Assembly: GCA_007922305.1 (NCBI GenBank)
Contig: ML677348.1
Coordinates: 19,717,327 to 19,781,326 of the forward strand
Direction: 5' to 3'
Length of the DNA: 64,000 nt
From: Dermatemys mawii
Taxonomy: Eukaryota; Chordata; Testudines; Dermatemydidae
The translations under genes and the position numbers were made by a program. Positions 25,201-37,200 of the stretch are shown in pieces (position 1 is the first letter of the stretch; each line of letters begins with the position of its first letter). The notes beneath the pieces were generated by a model. That model was given only the letters and a program-made list of their open reading frames with translations. It was not told where the DNA came from and searched no databases.

Positions 25201-28200
25201 ACTTATACGGAGGTCTCTTGCACACTAAGGAAACTTAAAAATGGCAACGAACAGGAGTCTGGATGAAAGATTGACATGTTAAAAGTGGCATGACTTAATA
25301 CAAGAAAGGTTTCCTCTATCCTTTGTCCAACAAACCTTCTCATAGCCCTAGGAGACACTTAGGCTACCTAGTATCAACGCATACATACTATGAAGTAATC
25401 CTAAAGTGTTCAGGTCTCTTGGTACTTGGCTCTCTCTATAAGCTATCCTACTGCTGTCTGTTATTTTTTCCCCTTGCCCTATATAACAAAAGCAGGAGAG
25501 GAGGGGGAGAGAAAAAAAACCCAAAACATAGTTTGCCCCAGAAGACTAAACATCTGAGTCAGTCTGAGTTCAGCTTCACAGTCAAACCCATTTTCACCTT
25601 AATCACACCAGGGACTCATGGGGACTAATGATGTGGGGACTAAAATGTGCAGGCCAATTAAAAGGATATAATAATAAGGGATATATTTATATCCTTTTTT
25701 GATAAAACAAGCAATCTGTTATATTTGACCTATTTTAAAGTATTTGAAAAAAAAAATCAATCTAACCAATTCTGGATGGATTTTTCAAATCAAATGCTTC
25801 AAGATTTATTAATGAAAAAATACAAACCAACACTGGCAAACATAGTAACTAACTAACATGTAGGAAGCAAAAAATGAGTAAGGAAAGTAGTCAATTTTAA
25901 GTTTCCTAAGTGGTATCACGTACAGTATATATTTTTCTCAGAGTCCAACATAATAGCTCAAATAATCTTAGTTTCTAGTAGGGGAATTTGCACAAGTCTG
26001 CCATTATTTAACTAACTAGAAAATAAGAGGATTAGAAATCATTGATACCAAAAGCAGGCCAAAGTCAATTCATAGCCCTTGTCCTCTACAAGTATTCTGT
26101 TCTTCAAAACAAGAATCTTTGCAAGTAGGAAACAGTCGGTTGTCAAAGTGTAGTGATTATCACTACTAAACAATGGGAATATGAAAATGCTGTAACACAA
26201 AACTAACTAGTATTCTGCTGGTGGGTAATGAACAGATATGGAAGAGCATCTCTATTTCTGTTTACTATTAGTTTCTACTTAAGTGTATATACCAGGGGTC
26301 AGCAACCTTTCAGAAGTGGTGTGCCAAGTCTTCATTTATTCACTCTAATTTGAGGTTTTGTGTGCCAGTGATACATTTTAACATTTTTAGAAGGTCTTTT
26401 TCTATAAGTCTACAATCTATAACTATCGTATGTAAAGTAAATAAGGTTTTTAAAATGTTTAAGAAACTTTATTTAAAATTAAAATGCAGTACAGTGGCAC
26501 TATAACAATTTTTAAGGTGGGAGTGCTGAGCTGTGCCCCCTCTTGCCCATCTGCAGTCCCCACTGCCTCAGCTGGGGGTGGCTGCAGAGCCCTGGGCCAG
26601 CAGCTGGGACCCCAGGTCGGCAGCAGAGCCCCTTGGACCAATGGTCAGGACCTGAGGAGTGTGAGTGCCACTGAAAATTAGCTTGCATGCCACCTTTGGT
26701 ACATGTGCCATAGGTTATCTACCCCCTAGCATATACCATGCTTACCACATTACCAACTGATCACTTTTTTGTCAACAGGTGACACCTAGTGTTTATATAT
26801 AAAATATCTTGCAGGGGCTCCAATAAATTAAATAACATTGTAATCATTGAGATGGGGATGCACACGCTGGCTGAGACTTTGCCACTGTAGGATAATAATT
26901 ACACTGTGAGAGCTCCTTCAATCTGAAGAGCTCAAAGCCCTTTACAAATATTAATGAAGGCCCCTTGTGAAGTACTCCAAGAGGCATCCCCACTTTACAG
27001 ATGTAGCACAGAGCAGCTAAGTACTGTGACGGAGTCAGCCCAGAAGGATATAGGAGAGTGCTGGAAGGCAGGTATATTAGTCTCAGGATGTGCAGGTCCC
27101 TGTTCCCTGGATAGCCAAACAAAGGCTACTCCAGGCCAATCAAGACACCTGGGGCCAATTAAGAACCTTCTAGAAAGGAGTAGAAACAGCTAGCCTGATT
27201 GGGACACCTGAAGCCAATCAGGGACTGGCTGAAACCAGATAAAAACCTCCCAGTTAGTCAGGTGGGCTGTGGGAGGAAGTTGTGCTGTTGGTGAGACTGA
27301 GTGGTGGACAACATAGCCTACTGAAGGAAGGAGGCCCTGAGGTAAGAAGCGGGGACTGCTGTAGGGAAGCAGCCCAGGGAATTGTATTGTATTTTGTGGA
27401 TGAAAGGTCAGCCATCTTAGCTGATACTATTAGGGTCCCTGGGCTGGAGCCCAGAGTAGAGGGTGGGCCTTGGCTCCCCCCTTTTTTGCCTCCCCTAATT
27501 AGTCTCTGAGATTGGGAGACAATAGAGACTGTGCCAGGAAGGATAGCTTCTCCTCACTGGCTTGTGATGAAAATGGCTCAATAGGCTGTGACCTTGTCTC
27601 CAGAGAGAGAAGGGCTCCGTGGAGGGTCACAGTGAGCCGCTGAGGCTAGTAAAAATCTGCCAGGAAACGCAGGATCCACAAAGATAAGGACAGAGCTTTG
27701 TCACAGTACCTTACCCAAGGTCAGATGGGAAGAGTTTGGCACTGCCAGGAATTTAACCAGGGCTCCTGACTTCTAGTCCCACGATCACCATAAGACTAGT
27801 TTTTCTCCCATTCACATAGAAACTCACCAGTTCGGTATGCCAGTAACCTGGCTTGTATCATACAGTGCCTTGCAATTTCTTGGGGCAAGCTTTGATGGTG
27901 CATTTCATTTGTCTGCTGTGATCCATTACAATAAAATCCAAAATGGCCAAAGGTAGGGACACTGGCAGCTACTGTGGCCAAAAACAAGATAAGATCTTTC
28001 ATATTTTGCCTAAGATTGCTAAAATATGGATTTTCGCAGAGGTTCTCCAGCCCCATAGTCATCAATATTTGCTTGTGCATTTCTTCATTTGAAATTAGGA
28101 ATAAACTTTCATACTCCTTTATTCTTTCTTGTCTACACTCAGTATAAAAGTCAGTGTTACATCCAGACAGAGTTTTTGCAATTTTTTGAATGAAATCACA

Positions 28201-31200
28201 CTTGTAGGAGGTTTCTTCTACAAACTGCATCATATCACACACTAAAGGCTGAAGCAAGAGACACACACGAGCTCGACTATTTGACTTCAATCTTTCTACT
28301 GCTTTGGCATCTAGCTTTGCATCTTCAGTACTCGCAGGGTTGGAGGCTTCATTCTGCAAACTTATTTCAGGATCTGCAGGCCAATAAGAAATTCTGTTCA
28401 CTCCAGCTGGAACGGAAGATACACATGGTTAACAGGAAGTGTGCAAACATTTTTCATAACCTTAACTCTAAAACATTACCATAGAATGCTGCATTTTGAC
28501 CCCTTTAACAACAAAAAGTGGGCATTATTCAAACTGTATTTGAGCATCATGTGTGCTGGCAAATATCAGCATCAAGGGGTTATTGTGTCTTAGATTAGCT
28601 AGTTTTGCTTCTATTATACTTTTACAGTTCTGGCAACCAAAAGGCCAAAATGCACCATCTCCAACAGAATGTTTTCAAGATTGTAATCAGCTTCAATCTC
28701 CTCAGAGCAGGGACTCTATTTTTATGTCTTGTACCACCTGACCACATTATCGGTGCATAACAAAAAAACAGCTACTGTTAGCAGTGCTCTAGGTGGTGAA
28801 AAGCGAGGGTTGCTGAAGAACAGTGCAGTCAGTTCTCATCAAACAAAGACGAAGAATGTGATCTGTGAAATGCACTTGGTCTTCATCTTAAATGGAAAAC
28901 TAATTTCAAAGAATTGCATCTGAATTCCACACCAACTCACATTCCTCTTTGTCACAGTTGATACTTAGCATGCAATTGGACCATCTGGTAAAATTACAAA
29001 TAGGCAAACAGAATGTAATTACCTGGGATAAAACTAACCAGCACTCCCAGATTAAACACCGTTACCCTTGCAAAATGTCATGAGAATGTCAGTGGTCAAA
29101 GGCTTCAGTTTTATGTCCAAGTAACGAACACAACAGTGCCACTGAACAGTATCTGAAACACTGGGTGGCTACTAGCTCAGTGCAGAGTTCCACTTTCTGA
29201 ATCACCAGCTGCAGAATAGACACATTTTAATACTGGTGTCCCTTAATGAAAATATCAAGGCTTACTATGCAAACCAATGAGGTAAACATTTACATACAGT
29301 ACTGTAGAAATCTCCAGGAAGTAGCAAAACATCTAAATTAACATGTTTACCTTTTACATACCACAGTTTGTAACTTACCATTTACAATCATTTTTAAACA
29401 AGTTGAACATGGTTTTCTGGAAAAATAAAGATCACAGTTTTTAAGCCTTGATCCATGTTTAATCAGAGCAATTTGACCAGCATGCAAGTCTGCACTGGAA
29501 CAATGTAGACCAACCATTTTCACATTTTTCACTACGACCAGGCCAGTCTTCTTTACCTATATAAAAAGTACATCATTAATTTTTGTTACAAATTGAAAAT
29601 TCATAATGATGCCATAGCTCACTCAGTGTATTCCACAAAGCAAGGACTTATCTACATGCAGCACTGGACCTCTGTGCATTTTGGGCTATGGTAATGCAGT
29701 GATGGTCAAAACATGTTTCATGATCCCAAGATATTGAAGAGAGAAGGTGGATTTATCGGACCAAATTCCACTGGTGAAAGAGACAAGCTTTCGAGCTGTG
29801 CAGCGTTCTTCTTCAGGTCTGAGAAAGGTATGCAAAGTGTCACAGCTAAATACAAGGAGGATTACTTATGCTAAACCATCTTTTCCATCTTGTATTTAGC
29901 TGTGATGCTGTGTAGCTTGAAAGTTTGTCTCTTTCACCACAGAAGATGGTCCAATAAGAGACATTACCACACCCACCTTGTCTCTGAGAGATTAATAGGC
30001 AGAAGCATCTCTTGGTTACATTTCTTTTAGGCGGTGCCATTCATTATAGGTCTTGGAAGTACTGCTAATCTTTTTAGTCGTTCTATTCATCTAACAGATC
30101 CAATATCAAATTTACAGTTAAAACAGTTGAATCTTACTGTCTTTTTCTAGAGCAGACTATCCCCTGAAAATCCACATGGAGGATGAGACAACCACAAATT
30201 TTCAGTCAGTATCTTTTCAATGATTCCATCTGAGCAAGGTTAGTCTCCCTCTCTCCCTTCCAGCCACAGAAACTAAAACCATGGCTCCTGGGATCTGTGT
30301 GGAAAGGCCAGGGTACAGCCTCCAATCCTAGTCACTGCCTACATTCTTGAATCCTCTGTTGCACAGTGAGCCCTCCATACAAGAATGCTGATGAGTTCAG
30401 CACTCTCATTCATTCTCCCAGGACTGAGGATGAAGTAATGCTGGAGACTGAGCTTCCACCACTAGTTCGCCCTCACCTCATCTGCAGAGGCTAATCTCCA
30501 CAGAGGCTGCCTGGGGAATCAGGAAGACAAATCCGCCTTTTGTACATTGCAGGCAACATTAGTTACATCTGCGTTATCTGGGTGTGTGGTAAAATAGGAG
30601 ACAGCCTAGCCCAATGAGATTTTTCTAATAATCATGGTGTTACAGCTACTAGGAGTGAGAACTGAAAGACTACAGTTGCTCAAGATTTATGAAGAAATTC
30701 CATTGTTAGTGATAGTTAAGTATCTGGGATTTTTGTACAGCCTCATGTAGATGTCTACCATCTGTCCTCTCCTAATCACTTTGTGTAAGTTTTAATTTGG
30801 GCTCAAACTTCATAAGGAGCCCATGTCTCTATCACAAACAAAATCAGAGAGTGGGTTTGAATACCCAACAACAGCAAGTTAGTTAAATTTGGAACCCAAC
30901 TTTGAGGCTAATTATTACCAATTTTTATTTTATCTTCCTTTTCCTGTTCTAGTTTATACATGAGCTGTATTTTACTACATTCTTTTCTATTTTCAGATTG
31001 TGCAAAATGCCATTTCCCCTTCAAGCAGTCTAAATGAAGAAACAACATTTGCACTTGTGTAAAAGTATTGGCACTAGACTAGAGGAGTATATTAAGATTT
31101 ATGAAGAATCAGAGGGGTAGCCGTGTTAGTCTGGAATTGCAGAAGTGACAGCACCTTAAAGACAGTACCTGCACCCAACGAAGTGGGTATTAGCCCATGA

Positions 31201-34200
31201 AAGCTTATGCTCTAAAACTTTAGTTAGTCTTTAAGGTGTCACAGGACTCTTTGTCACATTAAGATTTATCTTAACTCCATCAGATGGCATATAGGTAGGC
31301 ATCGTATAAAAAGTTAATTATTTTTAAAGAGCAACAAAATCCTTGATCCCAAAGGGATCGCTTAAAGAGAACCCTGTAACAAGGTGCTTACAGAAGACAA
31401 CTAGAATAGGAAGCATCACCGTCTTTTAGTTATTCAGGAGACCAGTTGACACAGATAAATACCCTTTTCACTAACATCCAGATATTCTAGCCTTAAAAAG
31501 GTGCAATGGACATTTCAAATGGCTTCACTCACTCAACAGTTTGGTTTTAAAATGACAGTTTCCTATAACTATACAAGGTGGTTTGTGTTTTAAAGAGCAT
31601 CTGCTCTGTTGATGGGATCAATGTTTTTAAGCCCCCATTGTGTGAATCATTGGCCAGCTTGGTGGACTACAGGAAAATCCATGGATGTAGACTCCAAACA
31701 ACATTATAAGTTTTTCTAATGTTTGCCATAACACTACATCAGTGTACACCCAATACCATCTTACCATCTGAGTAAGGTAAGGACCATTCAAGAAATCATC
31801 ACATGGCAACACATCATAACATTTGCTGAAGAATACAGGGGACCACCAGTCTCAAGAGGTTCTTTAGCATTTTGGGGCCATTTTTTATTCTGGACCACCA
31901 TTCTGCCACATTTATAACTCCATTCCTATCTTTCTAATTTTATATCTGTCAGCAAATACCAAGCCTCTTGACATCATGTGACCAAAGTTAATGTTGCGAA
32001 TTGGACTTCTCTATTGTAGTACATATGACATCTCAATTCTTTTCTGCTATAGCACCATTAGTACCTTAGACAGAAGAGCCTTTACAACAATCCTATTGTT
32101 TGAACAAGGTCTGGATATAAACAAAAATATGTAACTACATTTAAGTTTAGATGGTGAATTGATAGCATTCTTAAATTTTTGCTCTCAGGTTCTGCTTTTA
32201 TTCCTCCTACCATTTACTACAGCAGAAAAAATGGTCAGAAATATGATCGATACAATTTTTGTACTTTTAAAAAGTACCTGGAAAGTATATGTATTAAATA
32301 TTTAAATAACACGCAATAGTCTGGTTACCTGTATTCACAGCCTAAATGTTAGCATCTGTTCAGGAAGGACAACAAAACTGCAAGCAATATATTTTACCTG
32401 TGATTTCTTTTGCTGTTCAATTGGAGGAAATAGTTCCATCCAGAGACTGAACAAAGTAAAAAGGTTGACTTTGGAAAGCCTTGGTGTTTGACCTGTCATT
32501 AGAAAAGATCAAAGATAAAAAACAGATGTATTGCTTGTACTGTATTGCTTTAACAACTAAGACTCATAACTGGTGTTCTACAGTGAAGGGAGAAAAATTT
32601 GGAATACCTTGCTTAATACACACTGGAGGGTAGTTTAGCTTGAAATGCCATCTTCATCTTAAATTTGGTGCCTCAATTTAATTTTGTAAAAACAAGCATT
32701 TATAAAGCCAATGGCCAATATTGATGTTTTCTCTAGAGAAAATGTAGTAAGCTGTTTTACAGTATCAAACTCAATATATAATAATCAGAGGGGTAGCCGT
32801 GTTAGTCTGGAACTGCAGCAGTGACAAAGAGTCCTGTGGCACCTTAAAGACTAACTAAAGTTTTAGAGCATAAGCTTTCGTGGGCTAGTACCCACTTCGT
32901 CGGATGCATGCAGTGGAAGTATCCAGGGGCAGGTATAAATAGGTAGGCAAGAACCAGGTGGGAGATAACAGGGTTAGTCCAATGAGGCTGAACCAGCTTG
33001 TTATCTCTCATCAGGGAGGGTGAGATGTTCCTCTAGCAGCTGAATTGGAGGTGTGAATAGTGAGAGAAGAGAAGCTGCTTTTGTAGTTAGCTAGCCACTC
33101 GTAATCTTTGTTCAGTCCTTGATTGATAGTATCAAATTTGCAAATGAACTGCAGCTCTGCAGTCTCTCTTTGTAGTCTGGACTCCTCCTGAGGGTCGAAA
33201 TGACAGTCTGGACCTATACATAGAATGCTTCTGCCGATGTGCACAGGCAGAAATAGTGGAAAAACAACATCGCCTGCCTCACAACCTAAGTCGAGCAGAA
33301 CGCAATGCTATCCACAGCCTCAGAAACAACCCTGACATCATAATCAAAGAGGCTGATAAAGGAGGTGCTCTTGTCATCATGGACAGGTCTGACTACCAAA
33401 AGGAGGCTACTAGACAACTCTCCAACACCAATTTCTACAGGCCACTTCCCTCAGATCCCACTGAAGAATATACTAAGAAACTGCACCGTCTACTCAGGAC
33501 ACTCCCTACACTAAGACAGGAACAAATTAACATACCCTTAGAGCCCCGGTTGGGGCTCTTTCTATCTTTTACCCAAGATCCACAAACCTGGAAATCCTGG
33601 ACGCCCCATCATCTCGGGCATTGGCACTCTCACTGAAGGACTGTCTGGATATGTGGACACTCTACTCAGACCCTACGCCACCAGCACTCCCAGCTATCTC
33701 TGTGACACCACCGACTTCCTGAGAAAACTACAATGCATTGGTGACCTTCCAGAAAACACCATCCTAGCCACCATGGATGTAGAGGCTCTCTACACAAACA
33801 TCCCACACAAAGATGGAATACAAGCTGTCAGGAATAGTATCCCTGATGATGCCACAGCACAAGTGGTTGCTGAACTCTGTGACTTTATCCTCACACACAA
33901 TTATTTCAAATTTGGTGACAATATATACCTCCAGACCAGTGGCACCACTATGGGCACCCACATGGCCCCACAGTATGCCAACATCTTTATGGCTGACCTG
34001 GAACAATGCTTCCTCAGCTCTCGTTCACTCACGCCCCTCCTCTATCTACGCTACATTGATGACATCTTCATCATCTGGACCCATGGGAAAGAAACTCTGG
34101 AAGAATTCCACCATGATTTCAACAGCTTCCACCCCACCATCCACCTCAGCCTGGACCAGTCTACACGGGAGGTCCACTTCCTGGACACCACGGTGCAAAT

Positions 34201-37200
34201 TAACGATGGCCACATCAACACCACCCTATACTTAAAACCTACCGACAGCTATGCCTATCTTCATGCCACCAGCTTCCATCCCGGGCACACCACATGATCC
34301 ATTGTCTACAGCCAAGCACTGAGGTACAATCGTATTTGCTCCAACCCCTCAGACAGAGACCAACACTTACAAGATCGCCACCAAGCTTTCTCAAAACTAC
34401 AATACCCGCACAATGAAATAAGAACACAGATCAACAGAGCCAGACGTGTACCCAGAAGCCTGCTGCTGCTAGACAAGCCCAAGAAAGAAAACAACAGAAC
34501 ACCACTGGCCATCACCTACAGTTCTCAGTTAAAGCCTCTCCAATGCATCATCAGGGATCTACAACCCATCCTGGACAATAATCCCTCACTTTCACAGGCC
34601 TTGGGAGGCAGACCAGTCCTGGCCTACAGACAACCTGCCAACCTCAAGCATATTCTCACCAGCAACAGCACACTGCGCCATAATAATTCTAACTCAGGAA
34701 CCAATCCATGCAACAAACCTCGATGCCAACTCTGCCCACACATCTACACCAGCAACACCATCACAGGACCAAACCAGATCAGCCACACCATCACTGGTTC
34801 ATTCACCTGCACATCTACCAATGTAATATACGCCATTATGTGCCAGCAATGTCCCTCTGCTATGTACATCAGCCAAACTGGTCAGTCCCTATGAAAAAGG
34901 ATAAATGGACACAAATCAGATATCAGGAATGGCAATATACAAAAACCTGTAGGAGAGCACTTCAACCTTGCTGGACACACTATAGAAGATTTAAAGGTCA
35001 GCATTTTACAGCAAAAAAACTTCAAGTCCAGACTACAAAGGGAGACTGCAGAGCTGCAATTCATTTGCAAATCTGATACTGTCAATCAAGGACTGAACAA
35101 AGATTACGAGTGGCTAGCTAACTACAAAAGCAGCTTCTCTTCTCTCGCTATTCACACCTCCAATTCAGCTGCTAGAGGAACATCTCACCCTCCCTGATGA
35201 GAGATAACAAGCTGGTTCAGCCTCATTGGACTAACCCTGTTATCTCCCACCTGGTTCTTGCCTACCTATTTATACCTGCCCCTGGATACTTCCACTGCAT
35301 GCATCCGACGAAGTGGGTACTAGCCCACGAAAGCTTATGCTCTAAAACTTTAGTTAGTCTTTAAGGTGCCACAGGACTCTGTCAATATATAATGTTTCTA
35401 AACTTACACACATGTAAATTCAAATACTGTAGTATGTATTTATATAAAGTGTAATAAATACAAAAATTGTTCCATTAATTAATATACATGCAAAAACAGT
35501 AAAAATAAATATGCAGAATTTAAAATTCAAACATTGCAACAGTATGATCTTGAAAGTGAAAACAGTGAGGAATTTCATCTAATTTTATTACCAAAACTAA
35601 AAAGCAAAGAACAAGCAAAAATTGTGACTTTTTTTTTTTTTAAAAAGAATCCCTTCAGACTTTAATGACCTTAACATTACTCCAAGCATCTACCATGAAA
35701 ACTTTTCGTAGTCCTTTTGGCCAAGCAATGGAAGAGCTGATGAAGCATTACAACCACACAGTGGCTACTAGCAATACTAGTGCCTACATTCACCTCTCGC
35801 CAACACCAGCCCCACAAATCCCCAGGCTTTTCTGATATTTCCATCAAATGAAGCAAGGAGGAAAGGAAACAAATTTTTGCAAAAAATCAGATTAGATGCA
35901 AATAAACTAAAAAGATTTCATAGAAATTTTACAGCAGCCATGGTAGAGCCTAGTACATCTTTTGCTTCTACTATTGCTGCAGCTAAGTTCTACTACACAG
36001 AACTTTTCTGGAACATAAATTGCTTTGTCTACCCAGCTCTGTATAATCTGAGGAACTGGTAACATACTTTTCCCAGAAGCCATCCCACTCATGGATGGAG
36101 AGCAGCAATCATACATGCCTTTAACATGTGGTGAAAGATAGCAAAGTTGTTAAGTGTTCCTGGGTAACAGACCGTCACTCTCATTACCACCAATGAAACT
36201 AGTAAAATGTACCATGCAGTTTGGTCAGTTCTCAAGAAATCATTTTTGGATCAAGCAGATCTTACAAAAACTACAGCCTGGTGTGAAATAGTCAATTTCT
36301 GATCAAGATAACCATGAAATTAGGAAAGAGCCAACTCCAAACACACCTATCCACCACCAACAGCTGGGACTCCTGTTCAATAACCAGGCCTGGTCTTGGA
36401 ACATACAGTACTGGTAGTGCTGATGGATGAACTCCCCCTATACATAGATAGGAGGATGTCTTGGGACTGTCTGCAGCATTTACACAGTTGGCACAGCACA
36501 CTACTATTTTGCCTCAGAGATACCAGTTCTGATATGCCTCTATTTCCTCTTTTAGGGATTCTTCAGGAGCTGTGATGAGTAGAGGGGCATTTACACTTCA
36601 GAGCAGTAACTTGTGAAGTCCCACAAAGCTCAATCCTTTCTCCCATCCTTTATAACACCCACAGGAAGAAAGGTGAAAAAAGTGAAAGCAAGAAGGGACA
36701 AAAGAGAGAATTTGTATTTATTTATTTTTAAAGCAGCCCTAACTGTCTCAAGGAAAGTAGGAAGACCAGTTAGACCAGTGACCTATTTTGATGTTGATTA
36801 TCTCTTTGGAGCAGTGGGCATTTGGATGCTGTAGCGATAGGTGCTATTATGTGAAGCCAGATAGAGACAGGTAGTAAAGCAGGTAAAAAAACACATTTGC
36901 ATACAACACAATGTAAATTACCTTTTAAAGCAACAGTTTATTTTTAGAGTTCTCTCCACAGAAGAATCACAAATAGCATCACAGCTAATTAGAGTCAATG
37001 CAAACACAAGTAATATGTCCACATTACAACAACAATCATAGAATCATAGGACTGGAAGGGACCTCGAGCTCATTTAGTCCAGTATCCTGCACTCATGGCA
37101 GGACTATATTATCTCTAGACTATTCCTGATGGATGTTTGTCTAACCTGCTCTTAAAAATCTCCATGACAGAGATTCCATAACCTCTGTAGGCAATTTATT

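Larger units (their letters stand above)
22770..27827 (-). other. CDADC1 intron 4
   Basis: About 5 kb. Contains a hAT element (26293-26728) and a MIR-like SINE split by a solo LTR (26880-27790). No other exon was seen. A small AT-rich inverted repeat lies at about 25660-25700. Confidence 0.75.
29557..32397 (-). other. CDADC1 intron 2
   Basis: Contains two fold-back elements (29758-29990 and 31103-31257). I searched here for a small exon that would encode the roughly 25 residues present in the human protein between exons 2 and 3 and found none with proper signals. Confidence 0.7.

Noticed and set aside
30120..30240. Candidate missing CDADC1 exon with a Ser-Arg-Lys-Arg-Gln-like end
   Set aside because: The only GT donor breaks the reading frame into a stop on joining to exon 3.
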